From CAYLHS01 sp964383535 (GTDB lineage Bacteria > Actinomycetota > Acidimicrobiia > Spongiisociales > UBA4744), in contig CAYLHS010000118.1 of the NCBI GenBank assembly GCA_964383535.1, forward strand, positions 1-5,006: a DNA stretch of 5,006 nucleotides. Direction: 5' to 3'. The stretch's first letter is position 1, and the number at the start of each line of letters is the position of its first letter. Of this stretch, positions 1 to 4,535 are shown piece by piece. The position numbers were made by a program, and so were the translations under genes. The notes under the pieces are model-generated. The model saw only the letters and a program-made list of their open reading frames with translations. It ran no database searches and was not told where the DNA came from.

Positions 1-372
1 TGGCACGAGATTCGGGTCGACGAAGATCACCCGGTCGCCGCCGTGGTTGACGATGAAGGCGAGCTGCTCCGGGAAGAGACGGATGTTGAGGGTGTGCGCC
101 ACCCGTCCGGTGTTCGCTGTTGCCCAATACAGCTCGTGGTGTCGCTGGTTGTTCCACGCGAAGGTGCCTGCGACATCGCCGACGTCGAGCCCGAGTTTCT
201 CGGAAAGCGCCGTAGCGAGCTTGCGTATCCTCATGTCGGTGTCGGCGTAGGTGGTTCGACGGACGGACAGGTCGGCTTCGACCGAGATGATCTCCTGACC
301 CGGATACAGCGCCACGGCTTGCTCGTAGAGGGTCGAAAGCAACAGCGGGAAGTCATCCATCATGTGCGGCAT
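1..372 (-). CDS. AMP-forming acyl-CoA ligase (FadD-like), N-terminal part
   Basis: Activates a fatty or other carboxylic acid to its CoA thioester through an acyl-adenylate, in the cytoplasm. Only the first 124 residues are inside the window, and the gene continues past base 1. They read as the N-terminal subdomain of the ANL superfamily: a TTYADTD segment near residues 40-46 (the usual 'YaEl' position), WNNQRHHELYWA at 73-84, and HTLNIRLFPEQLAFIVNHGG at 93-112, which is very typical of long- and medium-chain acyl-CoA synthetases. The AMP-binding P-loop and catalytic motifs lie outside the window. Start choice: AGGAGG (379-384, minus strand) directly abuts an ATG at 376-378 but sits 6 nt from the ATG at 370-372, so the latter is preferred. 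It lies 77 bp downstream of the CcmI-like gene on the same strand. Substrate range cannot be told from this part. The family call is secure. Confidence 0.9.
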   Translation of the reverse strand, partial: MPHMMDDFPLLLSTLYEQAVALYPGQEIISVEADLSVRRTTYADTDMRIRKLATALSEKLGLDVGDVAGTFAWNNQRHHELYWATANTGRVAHTLNIRLFPEQLAFIVNHGGDRVIFVDPNLVP

Positions 373-378
373 GCGCAT

Positions 379-384
379 CCTCCT
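379..384 (-). promoter_or_regulatory. Shine-Dalgarno of the acyl-CoA ligase
   Basis: A perfect AGGAGG on the minus strand. It decides the start: spacing is 0 nt to the first in-frame ATG (376-378) and 6 nt to the second (370-372). The second is therefore the likely initiation codon. Confidence 0.75.
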
Positions 385-401
385 AGGTCACCAGCGATCC
401 G

Positions 402-407
402 AGCGTA
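402..407 (-). promoter_or_regulatory. Possible -10 element for the acyl-CoA ligase
   Basis: TACGCT on the minus strand fits the actinobacterial TANNNT -10 pattern and would give a leader of about 20 nt carrying the AGGAGG. No convincing -35 is visible about 17 bp upstream, so read-through from the ccm genes is equally possible. No terminator-like hairpin was found in the 373-449 gap. Confidence 0.22.
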
Positions 408-449
408 GCGTCGGGCGTGCAGCTGACGTCCCCGAGAGAGATGGAAATA

Positions 450-1259
450 TCAGCTCTGGAGCGCCGTGTTGGCGTCGTCGATCGCCGTCTGGATCTGGTC
501 CTTCAAGTCTGACGGGATGTCGGGATCAGCCATGACCTGCTCGAGGAGGGGGAGTGCGCTTGCCGCGTCGTCGAGGCCGTAGAGGTAGTCGATGCCCAGA
601 AAGAGGGTTGCCTCGAGGTTGGTGGGGTCCTTCTCGAGCGACTGGTTGAGGTAGTCGACTGCCGCGTCGGGTTGTCCTGTCACGTATGCGAGCCATCCGA
701 CCCTGCCGAGGACGTGGCTTGCTTCGACATCGGTCGGGTCGGAGTCGAGCGCTTTCAGATAGTGGTCGAGCGCGTTCGTGAAGTCGTCCTCGGCGAAGTA
801 CTCGTCTGCCAGTGCGATCCGCATTCCGACCACATCAGGGTTCGCTTCGACTGCTGCTTCGAGCTGCTGGAGCGTTGCGCTGATCTGATCTGCACTCGTG
901 GTCCCCGTCGTCGAGGCGTTGTTGGCCCCGGTGATCACCAACACGAGGATTACGGTGAACGCCGCCACGAGGATGCCGCCTGCGGTGAGGACCTTCTTCG
1001 GCGACCACCCCTGCTGGACCGTATCGGGTGCCTCCGACGATGCGTCCGCATCGGCCGTGCTCGGCTTCGATTGCTCCTCGGGGAGCTCGGCGAGCCGCGC
1101 CTCGACTTCGGCGAGATCCTGTACGTAGCGAGTTCGCAGATCCGTGGCGGTGGACTCGTCGATCTCACCGGTGCTGACTTGCTCGGCGAGTTCTTCGATG
1201 TCTCTCGAGATGATGTCTCGGCGTTCCGTCAAGCGGGCGCGCTCTTCCTGGGTGCTCAT
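450..1259 (-). CDS. CcmI/CycH-like membrane TPR protein, cytochrome c biogenesis
   Basis: Predicted 269-residue membrane protein. Residues 4-60 are a charged heptad-like coiled coil, 62-84 an acidic Ser/Ala-rich linker, 89-111 one transmembrane helix, and about 125-265 a helical domain with TPR-type repeats. The repeats include LADEYFAEDDFTNALDHYLKA (about 150-170), the following unit ending ..AAVDYLNQSLEKDP, and a third around 213-247. CcmI/CycH proteins hold apocytochrome c C-termini through a periplasmic TPR domain and present them to the CcmF/CcmH ligase. Here only one membrane helix is seen, where proteobacterial CcmI has two. The open frame extends 87 codons upstream, but that part lies inside ccmH in another frame. 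The ATG at 1257-1259 overlaps the ccmH stop (ATGA) and has GAGAGG 6 nt upstream. The TPR-plus-TM architecture alone is generic; the coupling to CcmH makes the CcmI role likely. Confidence 0.72.
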   Translation of the reverse strand: MSTQEERARLTERRDIISRDIEELAEQVSTGEIDESTATDLRTRYVQDLAEVEARLAELPEEQSKPSTADADASSEAPDTVQQGWSPKKVLTAGGILVAAFTVILVLVITGANNASTTGTTSADQISATLQQLEAAVEANPDVVGMRIALADEYFAEDDFTNALDHYLKALDSDPTDVEASHVLGRVGWLAYVTGQPDAAVDYLNQSLEKDPTNLEATLFLGIDYLYGLDDAASALPLLEQVMADPDIPSDLKDQIQTAIDDANTALQS

Positions 1260-1651
1260 TGGGAACCTCTCGAACGAACTCGAGATGCGATCAGTGCCAC
1301 TCCGATGCCGATCGCGACGACCGGAAGGAGCCACACGATGAGTGTCTTTCCGGAAAACGGCGGATCTACCAGGATGGCCGTGTTGTAGCGGTCCTCGAAG
1401 TACGAGATGATCTGGTTGTCGGTCCAGCCTTCGGCGACCTTCTCGCGAGTGATGGACATCATCGCCTGGGCCGTTTCGGACGGGGACTCGCCGATGGTCA
1501 CCCCTTGACACACCGGGCACTTGATCCGTTGGCCGAGGCTGGCGACACGGTCTTCGGGCGTGGGGTCACCCGCGATCAAGCCGGCAATGACGATTGCAGC
1601 GAGTGCGAGCGTGACGACACCGGCGATGATCTGTTTGGTTCGCTTCGACAT
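1256..1651 (-). CDS. ccmH: CcmH-family cytochrome c maturation protein
   Basis: 131 residues. A short basic N-terminus (MSKRTK) leads into a hydrophobic helix at 8-27. The CcmH signature follows: IKCPVCQG at 43-50 with the redox CxxC pair Cys45/Cys48, then S56 and the three-helix segment through EGWTDNQIISYFEDRYN (74-90) and the end motif ILVDPP (93-98). A second hydrophobic helix spans 103-123. This matches the whole family pattern (C-x-x-C-Q ... S ... G-x-[ST]-D-x-x-I ... Y-F-x-x-R-Y ... I-L-x-x-P-P). CcmH acts outside the cytoplasm in System I maturation, reducing or resolving the disulfide of apocytochrome CxxCH before haem ligation. The start at MSKR gives a clean membrane anchor, but no Shine-Dalgarno is visible. 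The open frame continues 27 codons upstream without membrane-protein character. No CcmE, CcmF or CcmG gene adjoins it here; they must lie elsewhere if System I is complete. Confidence 0.9.
   Translation of the reverse strand: MSKRTKQIIAGVVTLALAAIVIAGLIAGDPTPEDRVASLGQRIKCPVCQGVTIGESPSETAQAMMSITREKVAEGWTDNQIISYFEDRYNTAILVDPPFSGKTLIVWLLPVVAIGIGVALIASRVRSRGSQ
1266..1271 (-). promoter_or_regulatory. Shine-Dalgarno of the CcmI-like gene, inside ccmH
   Basis: GAGAGG on the minus strand, 6 nt before the ATG at 1257-1259. It supports starting at MSTQ rather than at the upstream in-frame codons buried in ccmH, and fits coupled translation across the ATGA junction. Confidence 0.6.
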
Positions 1652-1667
1652 GACGATTTCGTAGCGG

Positions 1668-1685
1668 GGTATCAGCCAGGATACC
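1668..1685. promoter_or_regulatory. Operator-like inverted repeat GGTATC-N6-GATACC
   Basis: Perfect 6-bp arms separated by AGCCAG, inside the 65-bp region between the divergent ccmH and P-loop genes. The right arm overlaps the possible ccmH -10 (1678-1683), a position suited to a repressor site. The arms are short, so chance is a real alternative. Confidence 0.3.
1678..1683 (-). promoter_or_regulatory. Possible -10 element of the ccmH-ccmI unit
   Basis: TATCCT on the minus strand, about 27 bp before the ccmH ATG. It would start transcription near 1670. No good -35 is visible; TTCGAA stands 15 bp upstream. Confidence 0.28.
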
Positions 1686-1709
1686 AGTGGTCGTGTGCTT
1701 CGAATTCGG

Positions 1710-1715
1710 TACGCT
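1710..1715 (+). promoter_or_regulatory. Possible -10 element of the P-loop gene (leaderless option)
   Basis: TACGCT fits TANNNT and ends 7 nt before the in-frame GTG at 1723-1725. A leaderless transcript starting on that GTG is therefore possible. Neither the ATG at 1717 nor this GTG has a Shine-Dalgarno. No clear -35 is seen. Confidence 0.25.
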
Positions 1716-1716
1716 G

Positions 1717-2673
1717 ATGACCGTGAACCCAATCGACATCGTCCTGCTGCTCGCGCTACCGGCGTCGGGCAAGTCCGAGATCCGACGATATCTCGCTTCG
1801 CTTCCTGCCGACGTGGCCCTGGACGACCTCGGGCTCATGCCGACCGTCCAGATCGACGACTACCCGTACGTGCATGCGATGCGCCGCATCTCTCAGGAGA
1901 CCCGTCGGCTTGGCATGGGTGCCGCGTTCTTCGAATCCGACGACGCTCCGTTTGCCGACACCAGAGACTGGGGAACGTTGACTGTGCTTCTCGACGAGGA
2001 CGTTCGTGCTCTCGGTGAGCGGCGGGCCGTTCGCAACCCTGCATCGTGGCTCCTCGATAGGCTCGACCACGCGAGGGCGGCTGTGGGCGCACCGACGTTG
2101 TTCGACGATCGATCCGAGCTCCTGGAGTCGGCAATCTCCGCTGACGCCGTTCAGCTGCTGGCGGGTCTTCCGGCTCCGATCGAGGGCCCGCGCACGTTGG
2201 TCATAGAGTTCGCGCGGGGTGGTCCGCAAGGGGCGTCGATGCCGCTGCCTGCCCCGATCGGATACCGCTACTCGCTGTCGTTGCTGTCGCCTGACATCCT
2301 CGCTCGTGCAGTCATCCTGTACGTCTGGGTCACCCCAGCGGAGAGCAGGAGAAAGAACAGGGACAGAGCCCGACCCGAGTCGGATGGTTCCATTCTCCAC
2401 CATGGAGTGCCCGAGGCCGTGATGCGCACCGAGTACGGAGTGGACGACATGGCCTGGCTCCTGGAAACGTCGCAGGTTCCCGGCACCATCACCGTCGACG
2501 CGCACGGTCGCTCGTATCAGATACCCACAGCGCGATTCGACAACAGGGTCGATCGCACCTCGTTCCTTCGTTCAGAGGTCGAGCACTGGTCACGGCGAGA
2601 TCTGGATGTCCTCCACGGTCAGCTCGTCGACGTGTTCGGCTCGCTTCGGGCGCGGATGAACGCTTCGACGTGA
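1717..2673 (+). CDS. Uncharacterised P-loop NTPase-like protein
   Basis: 318 residues from the ATG at 1717; not recognised as a named protein. A hydrophobic strand (IDIVLLLALP, 6-15) leads into a Walker A-like loop ALPASGKS at 13-20, with Ala in place of the usual first Gly, followed by helix EIRRYLASL. This resembles small-molecule and polynucleotide kinases. A possible second core strand is LVIEFARGG (161-169, acidic E164). A third strand, AVILYVWVTPAESRRKNRDR (198-217), ends in an Arg/Lys-rich segment like a kinase lid. SILHHGVPEAVM (225-236) and ARFDNRVDRTSF (272-283) look conserved but carry no known name. Kinase or ATPase activity is inference. The protein seems cytosolic: no signal peptide or membrane helix is evident. 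Alternative starts are GTG 1687 (AGGA 5 nt upstream) and GTG 1723 (possibly leaderless). It diverges from ccmH, and its last 55 bp overlap the convergent FMN-binding gene. Confidence 0.82.
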   Translation: MTVNPIDIVLLLALPASGKSEIRRYLASLPADVALDDLGLMPTVQIDDYPYVHAMRRISQETRRLGMGAAFFESDDAPFADTRDWGTLTVLLDEDVRALGERRAVRNPASWLLDRLDHARAAVGAPTLFDDRSELLESAISADAVQLLAGLPAPIEGPRTLVIEFARGGPQGASMPLPAPIGYRYSLSLLSPDILARAVILYVWVTPAESRRKNRDRARPESDGSILHHGVPEAVMRTEYGVDDMAWLLETSQVPGTITVDAHGRSYQIPTARFDNRVDRTSFLRSEVEHWSRRDLDVLHGQLVDVFGSLRARMNAST

Positions 2674-3254
2674 TCCGGCACAGGGCCATCCCCGACGGGT
2701 GATCCGGCGGCTTGAGCCAGGGGGATGACGCCCGTCCACACCGGCCAATCGTCCACTCTGCCAGGAGGGCCCGTGCGGACCTTCACAGACACCTCGTCGA
2801 GCGGAATCGCAACCACCTTGGTTGCCGCCTCCTCCTTGTCAGTCATGGGACGCAGGTGCTCGCGGCGCCCCGGGGTCAGGTGATCCACGATCGCGTTGAG
2901 CGCCGTACGCTTCTCGCCCTGGTCGGTGACTACACGTCCACTGCCGAAGACGATCAGCGACCGGTAGTTCATCGAGTGGTCGAACGCCGAGGTCGCAAGC
3001 ACGAGACCGTCGACGAGCGACACCGAGACCGAGATCGGGGCTCCGGATCCGACGATCCGCATCATGCGGCCGAGTGGAGAGCCGTGGATGTACAGCCAGT
3101 CGCCTGCCCGCCCGAACACGGCCGGGATCACGACCGGCTGGCCGTCTTCGACGAACGCGACATGGCAGATCATCGCTTCGTCCAGGATCGTGTCGACGTC
3201 GTTCTGGTCGAACGATGCGCGTTCCGGATGGCGCCGAATGCGGGTGCGCTCCAT
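2619..3254 (-). CDS. Pyridoxamine 5'-phosphate oxidase-related FMN-binding protein
   Basis: 211 residues with the split-barrel flavin-binding fold of the Pyridox_ox_2 / NimA-like group. TRIRRHPERASFD at 4-16 is the usual family opening. Then come ICHVAFVEDGQPVVIPAVFG (29-48), the first barrel strands; WLYIHGSPLGRMMR (53-66), the phosphate-contact region; the hallmark FDHSMNYRSLIVFG at 91-104; and TGPPGRVDDWPVWTGVIPLA at 161-180 near the C-terminus. Members are cytosolic and bind FMN or a related cofactor. The group also includes nitroimidazole reductases and uncharacterised oxidoreductases, so the substrate is unknown and true PNPOx activity (vitamin B6 synthesis) is unlikely. The ATG at 3252-3254 matches the family N-terminus and lacks a Shine-Dalgarno at proper spacing. 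It diverges from the cytochrome genes across 126 bp, and its last 18 codons plus stop are antisense to the end of the P-loop gene. Confidence 0.9.
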   Translation of the reverse strand: MERTRIRRHPERASFDQNDVDTILDEAMICHVAFVEDGQPVVIPAVFGRAGDWLYIHGSPLGRMMRIVGSGAPISVSVSLVDGLVLATSAFDHSMNYRSLIVFGSGRVVTDQGEKRTALNAIVDHLTPGRREHLRPMTDKEEAATKVVAIPLDEVSVKVRTGPPGRVDDWPVWTGVIPLAQAAGSPVGDGPVPDHVEAFIRARSEPNTSTS

Positions 3255-3262
3255 TGGGGGGC

Positions 3263-3268
3263 AGCCTA
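3263..3268 (-). promoter_or_regulatory. Possible -10 element of the FMN-binding protein gene (leaderless option)
   Basis: TAGGCT on the minus strand ends 8 nt before the ATG, the distance expected if transcription starts at the start codon. With no Shine-Dalgarno visible, a leaderless mRNA is plausible. No -35 match is visible. Confidence 0.25.
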
Positions 3269-3326
3269 CCCGGCCCTGCAGGCAAGAGCGGCCAAAGGTC
3301 CCTCTATGAAAGGGCCATCAGACCCA

Positions 3327-3332
3327 TAGGAT
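3327..3332 (+). promoter_or_regulatory. Possible -10 element of the cytochrome operon
   Basis: TAGGAT (TANNNT) lies just upstream of a 19-bp palindrome. Transcription would begin near 3339 and leave a leader of about 42 nt before the ATG at 3381. The -35 region is not convincing. Confidence 0.3.
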
Positions 3333-3334
3333 CG

Positions 3335-3353
3335 GATGATGTCGCACATCATC
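3335..3353. promoter_or_regulatory. Operator-like palindrome GATGATGT-CGC-ACATCATC
   Basis: Perfect 8-bp arms around a 3-nt centre, covering the predicted transcription start of the cytochrome operon. As DNA it has the size and symmetry of a dimeric regulator's operator; as RNA it could form a small 5' hairpin. It overlaps two upstream in-frame ATGs (3336, 3339), which argues that this stretch is non-coding leader. Confidence 0.45.
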
Positions 3354-3371
3354 ATTGGGGGTGAGCAATTC

Positions 3372-3377
3372 GGGGAG
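3372..3377 (+). promoter_or_regulatory. Probable Shine-Dalgarno of the nonaheme cytochrome
   Basis: GGGGAG sits 3 nt before the ATG at 3381. The spacing is short, but this start puts MNRR directly before the hydrophobic core of the signal peptide. Confidence 0.45.
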
Positions 3378-3380
3378 AGA

Positions 3381-4535
3381 ATGAACAGGCGGGTCGGGTT
3401 GATCGTGGGCCTTCTCGTCATTGGTGGCGTGGTGGCCGCGTCGGGCGCTGCGCCGGGTTCCGCGAGCCAAGTCGACCAATCGGCACAGCTGGCCGCTGCC
3501 GTACAGGCGGCCGTTTCGACAGGAACGATGGTCCATGCCGACGTGATCTCCACCGATAACAAGACATGTTTCGCATGCCACAAAGGAACGGGGCTCACAT
3601 ACGAATTCCCCTCGGGTGAGTCGGTGCCTGCGACCATCGACGAGGACAAGTGGCTCGCCTCCGAGCACGGCCACCAGGACATGGCGTGTGTCCAATGTCA
3701 CACAGGGATCAGCCGGTACCCGCACGAAGCGACAGCCACCGACCTTCGGTCGTTCGTCGTCAACGAGTCCAAGGTCTGTGTGGAGTGCCACGAGGAGCAG
3801 GCCACGATGGTGGCCGACTCGGTGCACGCCAAAGCACGCGCCGAAGGCAACCAGAACGCCGCGACCTGTTCCGACTGTCACGATCCTCACTACGCGGTGA
3901 ATCCGCCCGTGTCGAGAACCGAAGTCCCGGCGACGTGCCGCGAGTGCCACTCGGCCATCTACGACCTGTACGAGCAGAGCGTCCACGGCGAGGCACTCAC
4001 CACCGGGAACCCGGACGTTCCCACATGCACCGACTGCCACGGGGTGCACGAGATCCAGGGCCCCGACAACTCGCCATTCCGGTTGTTCTCCCCTGAGATC
4101 TGCGCGAGCTGCCATGCCGACAAGGAGTTGATGGCGAAGTACGACATCAGCACGAGCGTGTTCAACACCTACGTCAGCGACTTCCACGGCACGACCGTGC
4201 TGCTGTTCGAGAAGTTTGCACCGGACCAGCAGACCGACAAGCCGGTGTGTATCGATTGCCACGGTGTGCACGACATCATCCCGCCGAATGACCCCCGAAG
4301 CACAGTCTTCGAGGGAAACCTGCTCGCCACATGCCAGCGCTGCCACCCCGACGCCGAAACGAACTTCCCGGCCGCGTGGCTCGGACACTACGAACCCGAT
4401 CCTCACAAGTGGCCGCTCGTGTTCTACGTGGCGTTGTTCTACAAGATACTGATCCCGACCGTCATCGGAGTCATGCTGCTGTTCGTGTTGCTCGACGTGT
4501 TCGGCAGGATTCGGAGGAGGAGGCAGCATGACTGA
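3381..4535 (+). CDS. Nonaheme c-type cytochrome with C-terminal membrane anchor (CbcL-like c part)
   Basis: 384 residues. A signal peptide (MNRR, hydrophobic 5-24, small residues to about 29) exports the protein. Nine CxxCH haem sites follow at 63, 103, 133, 163, 186, 216, 241, 290 and 318. At least twelve other extracytoplasmic His residues could supply distal ligands (52, 96, 98, 115, 149, 170, 202, 223, 269, 297, 336, 342), so bis-His low-potential haems are likely. One membrane helix spans about 346-373, followed by a basic RIRRRR tail that should stay in the cytoplasm. The haem domain would thus sit on the outer face of the membrane, and His336/His342 near the bilayer could lie at the hand-over point to the b-type partner. 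The stop codon overlaps the downstream cytochrome b start by 8 bp, so the two are probably made together as a quinone-linked oxidoreductase. Direction of electron flow and final partner are unknown. Alternative starts at 3336/3339 add 14-15 residues before the signal peptide and are less likely. Confidence 0.93.
   Translation: MNRRVGLIVGLLVIGGVVAASGAAPGSASQVDQSAQLAAAVQAAVSTGTMVHADVISTDNKTCFACHKGTGLTYEFPSGESVPATIDEDKWLASEHGHQDMACVQCHTGISRYPHEATATDLRSFVVNESKVCVECHEEQATMVADSVHAKARAEGNQNAATCSDCHDPHYAVNPPVSRTEVPATCRECHSAIYDLYEQSVHGEALTTGNPDVPTCTDCHGVHEIQGPDNSPFRLFSPEICASCHADKELMAKYDISTSVFNTYVSDFHGTTVLLFEKFAPDQQTDKPVCIDCHGVHDIIPPNDPRSTVFEGNLLATCQRCHPDAETNFPAAWLGHYEPDPHKWPLVFYVALFYKILIPTVIGVMLLFVLLDVFGRIRRRRQHD
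3660..4346 (+). repeat. Four tandem diheme modules within the nonaheme cytochrome
   Basis: After the lone first haem, the protein repeats a unit of distal-His segment, CxxCH, then a second CxxCH: residues about 94-137, 147-190, 200-245 and 266-322. The similarity is clearest between units 2 and 3 (SVHAKA..GN....TCSDCHDPH versus SVHGEA..GN....TCTDCHGVH). Unit 4 keeps DFHG..., CIDCHGVH and TCQRCH; unit 1 is the most diverged. This suggests growth by internal duplication. The DNA itself is too diverged to be a recent repeat. Confidence 0.6.
4513..4523 (+). promoter_or_regulatory. Strong Shine-Dalgarno of the cytochrome b gene, inside the cytochrome c gene
   Basis: GGAGGAGGAGG encodes part of the arginine-rich tail of the cytochrome c and also offers AGGAGG 4 or 7 nt before the ATG at 4528. 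It is the strongest ribosome site in the window and fits coupled, balanced production of the two subunits. Confidence 0.75.

Noticed and set aside
373..449. A terminator between the CcmI-like gene and the acyl-CoA ligase
   Set aside because: No stable hairpin followed by a T-rich run is present. GACGTC-type short palindromes alone are insufficient.
672..1388. A 238-codon open frame on the plus strand across the CcmI- and CcmH-like genes
   Set aside because: It crosses two well-supported minus-strand genes and shows only Arg/Val/Asp-rich composition typical of GC-rich antisense frames.
1260..1520. An 87-residue N-terminal extension of the CcmI-like protein
   Set aside because: It lies wholly within ccmH in another frame and is Arg/His-rich. 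The ATGA junction and GAGAGG support the shorter start.
1756..2505. A 249-codon open frame on the minus strand inside the P-loop gene
   Set aside because: It lacks recognisable motifs, while the opposite strand has the Walker A-like loop and alternating strand and helix character.
3302..3317. CCCT...AGGG stem upstream of the cytochrome operon as a terminator or operator
   Set aside because: Only four pairs with a long loop and no T-run. It is much weaker than the palindrome at 3335-3353.
2712..3329. A 205-codon plus-strand open frame opposite the FMN-binding gene
   Set aside because: It is a shadow of a well-matched family protein on the other strand.
3318..4529. A 403-codon open frame on the minus strand opposite the nonaheme cytochrome
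   Set aside because: It is antisense to a gene with nine CxxCH motifs, a signal peptide and an anchor. The predicted protein is a Val/His/Arg-rich shadow with no domain, membrane pattern or ribosome site.
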